Source: Paenibacillus dendritiformis
Lineage (GTDB): Bacteria; Bacillota; Bacilli; Paenibacillales; Paenibacillaceae
Assembly: GCF_021654795.1 (NCBI RefSeq)
Contig: NZ_AP025344.1
Coordinates: forward strand, 5,208,501 to 5,272,500
Length of the DNA stretch: 64,000 nucleotides
Direction of reading: 5' to 3'
Shown here: one piece after another, positions 50,484-61,690 of the stretch
Position numbering within the stretch: the stretch's first letter is position 1
How the letters are laid out: each line of letters starts with the position of its first letter
The notes under the pieces: model-generated
Database searches by the model: none
Told to the model about the DNA's origin: nothing
What the model saw: the letters and a program-made list of their open reading frames with translations, nothing else
Made by a program: the position numbers and the translations under genes

Positions 50484-51155
50484 TCACGGGTTACTTGCTA
50501 TACGACTCAGTAACCGTTCGGCGACCACAGCCACCTCGGCGCGGGTGATCGGCTGATTCGGTTCGAAATTCCCGGTGTCGCGGCCCACCATAATTCCGGC
50601 CTCGATCACCGCTCTGATCGCCGCCTCCGCCCAGTGGCCTGCAATGTCGGGCGGGATCGGTTTGTCCGACGCCTTCATCGCCTTTTCTACCAGCTGCATA
50701 AACTCCTGCCACCGCGGGAGAATCCGGGACGGGCACGCCTTCCCGCTCCAGTGGCGATGCGGCACGACAGCGTTCAGCCCGATGCCGTGCCGCTTGGCCA
50801 GCAGAGCGATCAGCTCCGCGGCCCGCTGCCATGCCAACGGCTCGTCCATGCCCTGATACATGCAGACCTCGATGCCGATGGATGACGTATTTCCGGGGCC
50901 GTTGCCGTCGCCCGCGTGCCAGCCCTGCTCATCATCCCGCAGACTCTGGTATATCTCATGGTCATCTACCGTGTAGTGCCAGCTTGTCTGCGTGCCGCCG
51001 CTCCCGTTCAAAATATAACGGCTGTGCGCTTCCGCCGTAGCCCCGGGAGCGGTGTTATCCGTATTGTGAACGGTAATATATTGCGGCTTCATCGGCCGGC
51101 TCGGCTTGTTCGGCCGCCCGTCGGGAAGCAATCGCTGCTTGATCTCGATAGTCAC
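50484..51155 (-). CDS. N-acetylmuramoyl-L-alanine amidase with SLH domain
   Basis: The 223-residue protein has an Amidase_2 (PGRP-type) domain from about residue 25 to 150, with zinc ligands in ITVHNTDN and VPHRHWSGKACP, and one S-layer-homology repeat at the C-terminus (about 165-215: IAGHWAEAAIRAVIEAGIM, then ITRAEVAVVAERLL). It lacks a signal peptide, so it looks like a phage-type endolysin or an enzyme released by lysis. It starts with GTG. It stands alone, without other phage genes. Confidence 0.85.
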   Translation of the reverse strand: MTIEIKQRLLPDGRPNKPSRPMKPQYITVHNTDNTAPGATAEAHSRYILNGSGGTQTSWHYTVDDHEIYQSLRDDEQGWHAGDGNGPGNTSSIGIEVCMYQGMDEPLAWQRAAELIALLAKRHGIGLNAVVPHRHWSGKACPSRILPRWQEFMQLVEKAMKASDKPIPPDIAGHWAEAAIRAVIEAGIMVGRDTGNFEPNQPITRAEVAVVAERLLSRIASNP

Positions 51156-51485
51156 TTTTCATCAGCTCTCTTCAGAAAATTTTAATCTGGAAGAAAACAA
51201 ATCCGATTGCGGTAGAAAGAGTGACTTGACGCTATGATGCTCAGCTTCTCTATCTTCCATAGTAAATTCTATGATGGCAAGGTAGAATGCGCCGATTGCA
51301 GATGTCCCGTGCCAAAAGATTATTTTTATAGAAACGGGAGGGGAGAACCCTTACCGATTTTAGGCCATTTCTAAGGCAGAATATACGCTTTTCAATTTGC
51401 CTCCCGCTGCCCTGAGCTTGTCAGCGCCAAAAAAACTGCGAAAAACCGCCAAGGAATCTTACCCTTGGCGGTTGTTAAGGTAGCG
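51156..51485. other. Intergenic region between amidase and adhesin
   Basis: This 330-base gap holds the adhesin terminator (51444-51473). The rest is AT-rich sequence upstream of the amidase with no clear promoter or small gene that I can support. Confidence 0.4.
51444..51473 (-). terminator. Terminator of the adhesin gene
   Basis: A perfect stem (AACCGCCAAGG/CCTTGGCGGTT) is followed on the minus strand by T-rich sequence. Confidence 0.85.
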
Positions 51486-54400
51486 TTATGCCGCATCTCT
51501 CTTCATTCTTTTCCGCATGTACCACAATCCAACACCTGCGGCACATAAGAACCAGCCTGCGATCGGGGACACAGGCGCTCCCCCGCCGGTCTGCGGCAAT
51601 ATGCTTTTTGGATTATCCGCTTCCGTAACCGCATCAGAATCGCCATTGACATCCGCATTTCCGGCGTCGGCCTCGTTATCGGAATTGTTGGCAGACTCTC
51701 CGTCCTGGTTGTCCTCCGTAGCGCCGTCAGGCTGTGCCGCGCCGCCTGTATCTTCTCCATCAGGCTCCCCGCTGCCGCCTGGCACGGAAGGCTGATCCGG
51801 ATTCATTCCGCTGTCCGGATTCGTTCCGTTGCCCGGTTCGACGATAGTACCCGGAACGGTAGGCACGTTCGGATTTGCCGTCGTTCCTGGCGCAGCCGGC
51901 TGGCCGGAATTGCCGGATGTGCCCGGCGTGTCGGAATCATCCCGTTCGGAAGGAGATGCCGTTCCTCCCGTGTAACGGGTATTCTCGACTGTAACCAGCT
52001 TCTCCTGTCCGGCGACAATCTCGAACCCGGTCTGCTTATGCTTGATGAGGTAGCCGTAAGGCGCCTCGATTTCCTCGAAAATATATGCCCCTGGCGCAAG
52101 ATTCGGAACAAGCAATTCCCCGTTCGTATTGGTGATCAGGGTCGGCAGGTCATTTCCGGTCCGATCCTTGACGGGTTCCTTATTGGCATCGAGGAGCCGG
52201 AACTTGGCGCCTGCCAGCTTGAGGTCCGAACGGCTGCTGTCGACCTTGATCAGCTTCGCCGCTCCGGTCTGCGGCGCTTCAGGCTCGCGCGAATTCTCGA
52301 TAAGCACCACGGTCTCGACAGTGCTCTTCACTTGGAATTCAACCAACTGCGGATTCAGGATATACCCGGCAGGCGCCTTCGTCTCTTCAACATAATACTT
52401 GCCTGGGTTCAGGTTCGGGAGGAGCACCTGTCCGTTCTCGTCCGTCCTCAATTGCGACAGTTCCTTCCCTGTCCGATCCTTCGCAACTTCTTGGCTGGCA
52501 TCCAGAATCCGGAACTCGGCTCCGGCAAGCTTGTTGTCATGCTGCCCCGCTTCGGCCTTAATCAGCTTCACGGTTCCCGGGCGCAGTTCGTTCGTAAAGG
52601 CAATGATCGTCGTTTCATTATTTTTCACATCAAATGTTGCCGGCTTGGCGTTCTTCTCATACCCTTCAGGCGCAGCCGTCTCGACAAAGGAATAGCTGCC
52701 TTTCTTCAACCCGTTGACGACCAATTTTCCATTTTGGTCGGTGACCAGCTCGTCCCGTACGACGGCTCCCTTCGCATCCCGCAGCTCGAACTTGGCACCG
52801 AAGAGCGGCTGTCCGTCATAAGCATCCTTCTTCGTCAATTCGACGGAACCCGGGATCGGCTTATTTACCACGGTCCGCTTGAGAAGAGAAGTCTGGTTCT
52901 TCCCGATCGTGAACGAAATAGGCGTTTCGTCCCGTTCATAGCCTTGCGGAGCTTCCACTTCAATGAGCTGATAGTGTCCGCCCGGCTCCAGATGGGACAG
53001 ATAGAGCTTGCCGTTCTGATCCGTCTTCAAGTCGGTCTTCCCGGACACATCCTTATACCCGCTGCCATGATCCTGTTGAAGCTTGAACACCGCATCGGGC
53101 AGCGTCCGGGAAGGCTCATCCGCATCGGCCTTCGTCAGCTCGAAATCCCAGACGCCTTTGACATTCACAATCGTTTTGGTATCTTCGCTTTTTCTCAACT
53201 CGATTGCAACGCCGGCTTCATAGGTTTTGTCGATAAGATAACCTTCTGGAGCAGACAATTCTTTCAAAATATAGTCCTTATAGCGAAGATCCTGCAAAAC
53301 TATCTTTCCATCGGCGCCAGTTACTACAGGACCTTGCAGCAAAATCCGGCCCGACTTATCATACAAGGCAAAGGAAGCTTCCGCTAACGGCTTGCCTGAT
53401 CCATCCTTTTTCAGAACGATAATATTCCCGCGACCCGAAGGGATAGCCTCACCGCCTGCTCCCGCGAGCCTCACGATAATTTCTTTTTCATCTCCTGTAA
53501 CGACGTCCCCGGAAGATTGCCCCTGGAAGGAGACTTTATTATCCAGTTTTTCTCCGTGCCCCGCGTCGATATAGGACTGATATTCCAAAATATGTCGGAT
53601 TCCGTGCCTGTCCCTTGGCGGCCCGTCTTGCTGATATATTCTCCGCCATGCTTCGGCGTGACCGTATAAGTTCCTTTGAATAAAGGTTCCGCGGCAATAT
53701 CCCCGTCGTAAAGCTTGGCATCGTTGGTGTACGCTTTCGTCACAGGATGGTCTTCCAGACTCGTGATATAGGCAATGCGGTAAGCCGAATCAATCGGCTT
53801 CTTGAATACCAGTTCAAAGCCGTCCTTGCCCGTGCCCTCCTGCTTGATCGGAGTCACCACGTAATCGGCTCCTTGCTTAAGCGCATCCCCTGTTCGAACA
53901 CCGTCTGCGCCGCCTGTAAGAAGTAAATGCCGAACCTACACCTTTGCCGGATCGAAAGACTGCTCGCCCGTGTAGAAATCGCGCAGTACGGGATTCTTAA
54001 TCTCGTGCAAATTGTAGTTCACGTCAATGGTCCAGGTGACTTCCTTCGTTCTTGCGTCATATTCGCCAACCTTTTTGCCATTATCTTTGGTGTAACTGTC
54101 CGGAGTAACGGCAGCTTCCTTCGTAATTGGCGTCTGGCTTTCCGTTCCTTCGTCCCATGTTAACGCAGCTGTATTTTTATAGCCCGGCTTATTGAGTTTC
54201 GGATCAAATGCCGTCTTGTACGTGATCAAATACTCTTTATTGATGGATTTATTGAACTTAATCATAAACCCTTCGTCCGCCGCCATATTCAGAGACACCG
54301 AATAATCGCCGTCTGTGCCCTCCGGATGTTGACTCTTGGTCAGGCCCGGGATGTCCAGACTGCTCTCGATAAAGGTTAAACCCCGATCTTTAAAGCTGTC

Positions 54401-55961
54401 GGTGATCACGACATTGTCCATGTCCTCATTGTCCGAGTTCAAGGTAAGCGTCCACGTAATTGTTTTGTTCTTGTAATCGACGCTGCCGGCGCTCTTGCTG
54501 AATATAACTTGGCCGATCGTCCGCTCCGCGTCTGCTTCCTTGTCAGCGTACTGCACCTTGTTGGTCACTTTCACGGCTTCATCATACACGCGGCTTTTCG
54601 CTTTCGTGGAATAACGGATTTCATACGCGTTCGTAATGTCCTGCTTGAATTGAAGCGTAAACCCTTCGCCGGTCTTCTCCACTCTATACTTGTCCTTGCT
54701 CAGCTCCGCTTTTTTCGTCCCTCGCCCCTTATCGTCAATCGTCATTTCATTAACGACAAAGGAATCCAAGTCTGCTTCTTGCCGTGTTGTATCAAAAGTA
54801 TCCGTAAGCAGCGCCTTGGATTGAGAGATTTCCCGCTCGTTATAGTTGTATTGAATCGCCCATTGAATCGTCTGGGTACTCGGCGTATAGCCTGTCGATT
54901 CCTTAGCCAGCGGTTCGCTGAAGATAACGCTGACATTAGCCGGCGCTTCACTCTCTATATTATTGCTGCCCGTTATCTTGGCTGTATTGCTGTACGTTTT
55001 ATTATTCTCGCCATCAACAATCTCCGTTGTGTACGTCACCCGATAAGCATCCTGTATCGTACCCAGCTTTAATTCAAAGCCAGTTTCAGTTCGTTTCACT
55101 TTCCCGGCAATGTCCACGGGTTCGAGCGGCTCTACCTGGCCATTTAATAACACCCGCAGCTTGTACAGCCCGATGCTTCCCTCTTTGATTTCAAGTCCCT
55201 CTGGAGTAATCGTATCGGTAAAGACGGCGTCTTTAATTTCACGTTCACTCTTGTTAAAGTCCACTTCCCAGCGAACCTCGCGAGGATTTCGGTCCTTATC
55301 GGTCTTCCCCCGCTTGTCCATATCTTTGCCGGATGCCGGCTTGAAGTGAACCGGGATGATAAAATTGGAATTATCCCGAATATCAAATAGGATATCTTCA
55401 CGCGTCCCGCCGCTTAGCTTGCTCTTGTCGAATTGTCTCCAGACATGGAAGGTTCCTGTCATGCCTTGCCCTGCATTGATTTCTTCACTGAAGGTAAAAG
55501 TGACTTGCCCCTGCGGAGTGACAATATAGGTCCCAACTTCTCCGGTCCCCCCCCGCCAGTTTGCCTTTTAATTCGGTGGCGGTCTCGAACTTATCCGGAA
55601 GATGGAAGGTATACGTAGAGCCCTTGCCATAGGGATGACCGGAAGGGAGTTCCCACGTATAGTTGACGGTCACGCGTGAACCTACATCAGGACGAACCTC
55701 TCTAATATCGTGGTCCGCCTCATCCTTGATCGTCACCGACGTAATCATATTTTCTGTGATCGTTCCATAGGTTGCATTGGTAACGGTGTTCAAGCTCTTC
55801 CCGTAGGTCAGATCCGTCACACTCAGTTCCCTGCTATCGCCAAAGCCCGCTGACTCCATCGGCACTCCTTCAAGCGCACTCGCAAAGGAAGGCGGAATAA
55901 CTAGGTTCAGCAGCAATGCGGCGACCAAAAAAACATATAAGGTCTTTCTTCTCTCTCTCAT
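51486..55961 (-). pseudogene. Large LPXTG-type surface adhesin gene, broken by three lesions
   Basis: Reconstructed, the gene encodes about 1490 residues: a signal peptide (about 1-30), several ~150-residue collagen-binding-like beta domains, about six SpaA/Cna-B repeats (pattern GAEFRILDA ... LPNLNPGKYYVEETKAP), a Thr/Asp/Pro-rich wall spacer, and a sorting signal LPQTGG with hydrophobic segment and basic tail. Three breaks are visible. A C8 run on the plus strand (55547-55554; G8 in the gene) shifts the frame where G7 would keep it. An in-frame TAG lies at 53936-53938. A one-base loss at about 53582-53596 shifts the frame again. The flanking frames join well on both sides, so decay, or sequencing error, is recent. 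No sortase gene is in the window. Confidence 0.82.
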
Positions 55962-56485
55962 GGTTTGGGACGCTCACCTCTTTACGTATGAAATTTGTAC
56001 TGCAATGAGCTTGCAACGGAAGCTGTCTGCTCCTTTCTGTCGAAGGATCAGGACTCTATCCCTGTGTCTAGGAAAAAGTTCCCATCAAATAGGATAACAA
56101 ACGACCCTATTCAAAAACTGATCATGGTAAATAGCGGCATAGGTCTAGCATTATTGGGTAATATAGAATCTATAGGAAGCTTTCTTCCCGTAAAACATCT
56201 ATCAATAAAGGAAGAACCGCCTCCTAACAGAAGCGGTTCTCTGGAGTGCATATCCCCGTTCATCGCTTATTTACTATCGTTAGACCCAGCGAAGCAGGTA
56301 ACCGGCATCCGCCCGGGATGCATTTTGAAAACGGAGGCTGCATAGTTATTAATAGCGTAGTCTTTTCCGGGACTGTCTTATATTGTCACCTCGAAATGAT
56401 TGCAGTCATACAATTCAGGGTATTATAATAAAAAAATATAAAGCTTCATTACGTTAAAGGATTATTTTATTAAAGGAGAGTTGCT
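55962..56485. other. Intergenic region between adhesin and peptide transporter
   Basis: The 524-base divergent region holds a hairpin AGAACCGC/GCGGTTCT (56213-56240) and the promoter of the transporter (56400-56429). I see no supported gene; the open frames lack ribosome sites. Confidence 0.45.
56400..56429 (+). promoter_or_regulatory. Promoter of the peptide transporter gene
   Basis: TTGCAG (56400-56405), 18 bases, TATAAT (56424-56429). Confidence 0.7.
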
Positions 56486-57976
56486 ATGGCGGGTAATGAC
56501 AGAAAGAAGATTATAGAGAGTGTTCCGCAAAAGGGATTTTTCGGGCATCCCAAAGGCTTGTTCACCCTATTTTTCACCGAGTTCTGGGAGCGATTTTCCT
56601 ATTATGGAATGAGGGCTATTCTTGTATTCTTTATGTACTATGAAGTGTCGCGGGGCGGACTCGGGTTTCCGGAGAACACCGCGCTTGCGATAATGTCCAT
56701 CTACGGATCACTCGTGTATATGTCGGGAATCATCGGCGGTTGGATGGCTGACCGGATTTTAGGCACGTCGAGAGCCGTTTTTTATGGCGGTATCTTGATC
56801 ATGCTCGGTCATATCGCGCTGGCTGTACCGGGAAATGCTTCGCTGTTCTTTATATCCATGATCTTGATTGTGTTAGGCACCGGTCTCTTGAAACCCAATG
56901 CATCGAGCTTAGTAGGGGAAATTTACGGCGAACAAGATAACCGCCGGGATGCGGGCTTTAGCATTTTCTATATGGGGATCAACCTTGGAGGATTCCTGTC
57001 TCCTCTAGTGGTAGGAACCGTCGGAATGAATAATTTCCACCTTGGCTTCGGCCTGGCTGCTATCGGCATGTTCATCGGCCTGGCCGTATATGCGGCAACC
57101 CGCTCCAAAAATCTGGGTCTTGCCGGTACGGTTGTCGTCAACCCGCTCTCACCCGCCGAGAAGAAAAAGGTGTTTGCTCTTCTAGGTGTGAGTGCCGTGG
57201 TTCTGGGCGCCTTGATCGCGGTTGCGATTGCATTTGGCGTTCTGACTTTCGATACATTTATCAAGCTGGTTGGGATTCTAGGCATCCTCATTCCAACCCT
57301 GTACTTTGTCGTGATGTACCGCAGTCCGAAAACAACGCCTGTCGAGCGTTCGCGGGTTATTGCGTACATTCCTTTGTTCATTGCTTCGATTATGTTCTGG
57401 GCCATTCAGGAGCAAGGGTCTACCATTCTGGCCAATTATGCAGACAAGCGTACCCAATTGGAATTCGCAGGCATCCATATCTCACCCGCCTGGTTCCAGT
57501 CCTTGAATCCGCTCTTTATTATTTTACTGGCCCCTGTATTCGCTTGGTTGTGGGTAAAGCTCGGAAATCGCCAGCCGACCATACCCCAAAAGTTCTCGCT
57601 GGGCTTATTGTTTGGCGGCTTGTCCTTTTTGATCATTCTGCTGCCGGCTTACTTGGGCGGACCCGCTTCGCTCGTCAACCCATTGTGGCTCGTGCTTAGC
57701 TACTTCGTCGTGGTACTCGGCGAGCTATGCTTGTCGCCGGTGGGCCTCTCGGCTACGACGAAGCTTGCGCCCGCTGCCTTCACGGCCCAGACCATGAGCC
57801 TATGGTTCTTATCCAATGCCGCGGCCCAAGCCATTAACGCCCAAATCGTAAAATTCTATACACCAGAAACCGAGATGCTTTACTTTGGGGTAATCGGAGG
57901 GGCAGCCATCGTGCTGAGTCTTCTGCTCTACTTGCTGTCCCCGAAAATCCAAAGCTATATGAAAGGCGTTAAATAA
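56486..57976 (+). CDS. Proton-dependent oligopeptide transporter (POT/PTR family)
   Basis: This 496-residue MFS protein has about fourteen helices and POT signatures: the ExxERFSYYG motif in helix 1 (EFWERFSYYGMRAIL) and the GTGLLKPNASSLVGEIY plus FYMGINLGGFLSP segments. It imports di- and tripeptides with protons. AAAGGAG precedes ATG. It is monocistronic with a near-consensus promoter. Confidence 0.93.
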   Translation: MAGNDRKKIIESVPQKGFFGHPKGLFTLFFTEFWERFSYYGMRAILVFFMYYEVSRGGLGFPENTALAIMSIYGSLVYMSGIIGGWMADRILGTSRAVFYGGILIMLGHIALAVPGNASLFFISMILIVLGTGLLKPNASSLVGEIYGEQDNRRDAGFSIFYMGINLGGFLSPLVVGTVGMNNFHLGFGLAAIGMFIGLAVYAATRSKNLGLAGTVVVNPLSPAEKKKVFALLGVSAVVLGALIAVAIAFGVLTFDTFIKLVGILGILIPTLYFVVMYRSPKTTPVERSRVIAYIPLFIASIMFWAIQEQGSTILANYADKRTQLEFAGIHISPAWFQSLNPLFIILLAPVFAWLWVKLGNRQPTIPQKFSLGLLFGGLSFLIILLPAYLGGPASLVNPLWLVLSYFVVVLGELCLSPVGLSATTKLAPAAFTAQTMSLWFLSNAAAQAINAQIVKFYTPETEMLYFGVIGGAAIVLSLLLYLLSPKIQSYMKGVK

Positions 57977-58635
57977 GCAGACTTTCATCCATCAGATAAT
58001 CTGATTCCTTGCCCTTAGAAAAATAACGAACAACATATGTACTTGCAGCTTAGGGCCGTCAGAAAGGTACGATTTCTGGCGGTCTTGGGTATGCGCGCAT
58101 TCGACCAGCCAGACTCAAGACGGCGTCCCAAATATGACGATCTCATGAATTTGACGATTCTGTGATAAGTCTACCACCTTTTCGCTATTTCTTCAACCGA
58201 AACGTTCATCGCATGCTGTTATTCTTGGAAGAAGATAATGCCACGATGAGACAGAAACAATAACACTGATCAGAGCACAAATGTAACAGGTACTCGTACA
58301 GCCGCTTCCTCTCCTCGTTCATCGCGATAAGCCCGCTCCCCTATTAAGAAGACAGGCCTCGCAGCCGTTTGTGGGCCTTGGCGCCGGATTGCCATTCACT
58401 CTACATAACTACATATATCTCCTCCGCGAATCGTCCCTCCCTTGCAACCCGGAAAAGACTGCAGCAGCCTCTTCCAGATAAATGGCTCCTTGCAAACGAT
58501 CCATTCATCTTCTGCCTCAAAACCTGCCAAGATCGGTCATTTGTATTAAAAAGCCCTTTTTCTCGGACGATAAATACTCAAGTCGAATTTTATGGGGGGA
58601 GTTCACAACGACAAACATCTTAGAGGAGGGGCTCT
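57977..58635. other. 659-base gap before the chemoreceptor gene
   Basis: It holds a small palindrome ATCAGATAATCTGAT (57991-58005), a hairpin with arms CCGTCAGAAA and TTTCTGGCGG (about 58050-58075) that may end the transporter transcript, a further AGGCC/GGCCT hairpin (about 58354-58378) and a SigD-like promoter. The open frame at 58369-58623 has no ribosome site and I do not support it. Confidence 0.45.
58547..58573 (+). promoter_or_regulatory. SigD-like (flagellar/chemotaxis) promoter
   Basis: TAAA (58547-58550), 15 bases, GACGATAA (58566-58573). This fits the SigD pattern TAAA-N15-GCCGATAT at all four -35 and six of eight -10 positions, and lies 62 bases before the chemoreceptor start. 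Confidence 0.6.
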
Positions 58636-60690
58636 ATGTTAAGAAGCATTAAGCTGAAACTGATTCTAGCCTTTTTAGTGACAATTCTCGTTCCTATCTC
58701 ACTCATTGGCGTGATTGTCCATAATAGCATGGTAAAGGAAATCACCGATAATTTCGTGACATCGACTACGAATGAAGTCTCGCAGGTGGACGGCAGAATG
58801 TCTCTTTACTTCGATACCGTGAAGGAAAATGTGCAGCTCCTGGCTGCCAGCCCAATCATCCGCCAAGCCGATGACACCATCACCTCATATATGAACCGGC
58901 CGGAAAAGAGCAAGGCGACACCTTCAAAAAACGGAGGCATTGAAACCGAGATTTATAAAGAATTAGAGCGGTTTGCCAAAACACATCCCAACACGTCCTC
59001 CGTGTTTGTAGGCACGGCCGGTGGCGGCTACGTACAGTGGCCGGAGGATGAATTGGCCGCTCAATATGATCCGCGGACCCGCCCTTGGTACGATGACGGG
59101 GTGGCGAATCCCGGCCAAGTCACGATGTCTGAACCGTATGCGGATGCGGTTAGCGGCCTTTTGCGAATGAGCAGCGTAACCGCCGTCAACGACGGCAACG
59201 ACAAGCCGCTGGGCGTAGTCGGACTGAACATGAGCCTCGGCAAGCTGGCCGAGCAGCTCGACAGCATCAAAATCCGGACGACAGGCTATGTCATTCTGCT
59301 CTCCCGCGACGGAACGATTCTGGCTCATCCCCGCAACCCGGAGCTTATAGCTAAAAATATTGCGGATATCGGCGTGCCGGAATTTGCCGGCATCAAAGAG
59401 AAAACGGCGGAGCATTTCGAGATCCGAATGGACGGCACAGACTACATCACCAATTTATATACGTCACAGCAAACCGGTTGGAAGTACCTGTCTGTCGTTG
59501 AAAAAAGCGAATTGACTCAAGAAGCCTACAAAATCGGGAAGATCAATCTCCTGACCAGCTCGATATGCGCCATCTTGTCCGTGCTGCTGGCGCTGGCGCT
59601 GGCATCTAACATTACGAAGCCGCTTCAGACCGTCGTCACGAATCTGAAGGCGATCAGCTCGGGCGATTTCACGGGCGAGGTTCCGGCTTACATCCGGCAG
59701 AAAAAGGATGAAATCGGCGTGTTAGGTCAATCGCTGCAGACGATGCAATCTTCGATTCGCCATCTGGTGGCCGAAATACGCGGCGCCGCCACGACATTGG
59801 CAGCCTCTTCGAAGGAGTTGTCCGCACACACGGCAGCGAGCACGGAACAGATTCAAGAAGTCGGATCCATCGTTAAGGTAGTCGCCGACGGGGCCGAGAC
59901 GCAGATGCGGGGCACGGAAGAAGGCTCCAAGGCAATGGAAGAGATGGCCATCGGCATTCAGCGGATCGCGGAGAGCACAACCAGCATTTCCGAGACGTCG
60001 ATGGATACGTCCGAGCAGGCGAAGAATGGCAGCATGCTGCTGCAGGAAGCGGTAAGACAGATGAACACGATCGATGAATCCGTGCGTAATTCGGGGGTCT
60101 TGGTTCACAATCTGGGCGAGCGCTCGGAACAGATGGCCGTTATTGTCGATGCCATCACCGAAATCGCATCGCAGACAAACCTCCTTGCCCTGAATGCGTC
60201 AATCGAAGCCGCCCGCGCAGGCGAACACGGTCAAGGCTTCGCCGTCGTTGCCCATGAGGTAAGGAAGCTGGCGGAGCGCTCGGCGGACTCCGCGCGCGAG
60301 ATCGCCGACCTGATCGAAGAAGCGAAGAATGATGGCTCCAAGGCCGTCAAATCGATGGATGACGTTCGGGATAGCGTCGCCGATGGCATTTACAAAGTAG
60401 AAAACTCTGTGCAGCTCATTCAGCGCATCTTATCGGAAATTACCGATATGGCAGGCCAAATGCAAGATACGTCCGCCGTGACGGAAGAAATGTCCGCCGG
60501 CTCTGAGGAAGTGCTTGCATCCGTTAACGAAATCGCGCACATCGCCGAGAAGAACGCGGAGCATGCCACGACACTCGTGAAGTTCACGGATCAGCAGCTG
60601 CTGGATATGGCGGCCTTATTGAAAAATGCGGAGCAGCTTAATCAAATGGCACAGACGTTGAGCCAGATGATGAGCCGCTACAAAATATAA
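58636..60690 (+). CDS. Methyl-accepting chemotaxis protein with dCache sensor
   Basis: A 684-residue transmembrane receptor. Helix 1 is about residues 10-30. A dCache periplasmic-type ligand domain runs to about 300 (DPRTRPWYDDG, VVGLNMSL). Helix 2 and HAMP (NITKPLQTVVTNLKAISSGD) follow to about 380. The signalling tip EIASQTNLLALNASIEAARA with GEHGQGFAVVAHEVR is complete. It relays a small-molecule signal to CheA. AGAGGAGGGG precedes ATG, with a SigD-like promoter upstream. Confidence 0.93.
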   Translation: MLRSIKLKLILAFLVTILVPISLIGVIVHNSMVKEITDNFVTSTTNEVSQVDGRMSLYFDTVKENVQLLAASPIIRQADDTITSYMNRPEKSKATPSKNGGIETEIYKELERFAKTHPNTSSVFVGTAGGGYVQWPEDELAAQYDPRTRPWYDDGVANPGQVTMSEPYADAVSGLLRMSSVTAVNDGNDKPLGVVGLNMSLGKLAEQLDSIKIRTTGYVILLSRDGTILAHPRNPELIAKNIADIGVPEFAGIKEKTAEHFEIRMDGTDYITNLYTSQQTGWKYLSVVEKSELTQEAYKIGKINLLTSSICAILSVLLALALASNITKPLQTVVTNLKAISSGDFTGEVPAYIRQKKDEIGVLGQSLQTMQSSIRHLVAEIRGAATTLAASSKELSAHTAASTEQIQEVGSIVKVVADGAETQMRGTEEGSKAMEEMAIGIQRIAESTTSISETSMDTSEQAKNGSMLLQEAVRQMNTIDESVRNSGVLVHNLGERSEQMAVIVDAITEIASQTNLLALNASIEAARAGEHGQGFAVVAHEVRKLAERSADSAREIADLIEEAKNDGSKAVKSMDDVRDSVADGIYKVENSVQLIQRILSEITDMAGQMQDTSAVTEEMSAGSEEVLASVNEIAHIAEKNAEHATTLVKFTDQQLLDMAALLKNAEQLNQMAQTLSQMMSRYKI

Positions 60691-60796
60691 GGGAATACAT
60701 CGAGGCATGGATTCTGCCAGCCGCCCGGGCCATCCCGCTAGGAAGAAAAGCCGGTATCCGGCGCCGTGATATGCTACAATGAGACGGGAGGGAAAT

Positions 60797-61666
60797 ATGA
60801 AGAAGCATTTCTACATCACGACTGTTCTTATTTTCGTATTGCTCCTGGCGGGATGCTCAGCGGGGATGCCGGCAGTAAGCCAGACAGGCCAGCCTCAGCA
60901 GCCTGCTGGTACCCTGGAAGTCTGCTATTTGGATGTCGGCCAAGGAGATTCTACATTGATTAAGACTCCAAAAGGACAGCATATCTTAATTGACGGCGGG
61001 GATAATCATAAGGGGCAGGATGTTGTCGAATACCTTAAAAAAATAGGGGTCACGGAGTTGGATGCAGTGATAGCGACGCATCCGGATGCCGACCATATCG
61101 GCGGTCTCGATACGGTAATTGATGCGATTCCCGCCAAGAGCGTGTATGCGCCCAAAGTGAGCCACACCACAAATACATACAAGGATTTCCTGATGTCCGT
61201 CAAAAATCGCGGCCTCAAAATCAAGTCAGCCAAGGCAGGCCTTGAAATCCCGCTGGAAGGCGTCACAGCAAAGTTTGTTGCCCCCGCGGCTGAGTATGGC
61301 AAGGATCTGAATGCTTGGAGTGCGGTTCTCCACCTCTCTTATGGCAAGACTTCCTTCCTCTTTACCGGCGACGCTGAGGCCAGAAGCGAAAGCGATATGC
61401 TGGAGCATCCGAAAAAACTGAAGGCCGATGTGCTGAAGGCGGGACATCACGGTTCGGACACGTCCACCTCGCAGGAGTTCCTGGACGCGGTCCAACCAAC
61501 CTGGGCCGTGATTAGCGCGGGAGCGGATAACAAGTATGGCCATCCCAAGAAGGTTACCATGAACCGGCTCACAAAAGCCGGTGTTAAGATATTCCGGACA
61601 GACCGGCAAGGAACAATAACGGCAATCAGCGATGGCAAGACAATAACATGGACAACGACGAAATAA
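60797..61666 (+). CDS. ComEC/Rec2-like metallo-beta-lactamase-fold lipoprotein
   Basis: The 289-residue protein has a lipobox (LLLAGCSA, cysteine about residue 20) and then the MBL fold: LDVGQGDSTLI, ATHPDADHIGG (HxxxDH metal motif), SFLFTGDAEARSE and KAGHHGSDTS. This corresponds to the soluble hydrolase domain of ComEC without its membrane channel, so it may be a surface nuclease or phosphodiesterase. GGGAGGG precedes ATG; an extended -10 TGCTACAAT stands at 60772-60780. A strong terminator overlaps the stop. Confidence 0.9.
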   Translation: MKKHFYITTVLIFVLLLAGCSAGMPAVSQTGQPQQPAGTLEVCYLDVGQGDSTLIKTPKGQHILIDGGDNHKGQDVVEYLKKIGVTELDAVIATHPDADHIGGLDTVIDAIPAKSVYAPKVSHTTNTYKDFLMSVKNRGLKIKSAKAGLEIPLEGVTAKFVAPAAEYGKDLNAWSAVLHLSYGKTSFLFTGDAEARSESDMLEHPKKLKADVLKAGHHGSDTSTSQEFLDAVQPTWAVISAGADNKYGHPKKVTMNRLTKAGVKIFRTDRQGTITAISDGKTITWTTTK

Positions 61667-61690
61667 CCCCGGAGCGCTCCGGGGTTTGTT
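61665..61690 (+). terminator. Terminator of the ComEC-like gene
   Basis: The stem AACCCCGGAG/CTCCGGGGTT forms a tight hairpin followed by TTGTTGTTT. It begins in the stop codon. Confidence 0.85.

Noticed and set aside
50484..51155. Prophage remnant around the amidase
   Set aside because: The amidase is phage-like, but no integrase, holin, structural gene or attachment repeat is nearby.
55995..56345. 116-codon frame upstream of the peptide transporter
   Set aside because: No ribosome site, it crosses a hairpin, and its translation shows no motif.
58369..58623. 84-codon frame before the chemoreceptor gene
   Set aside because: No ribosome site; it runs through the SigD-like promoter.
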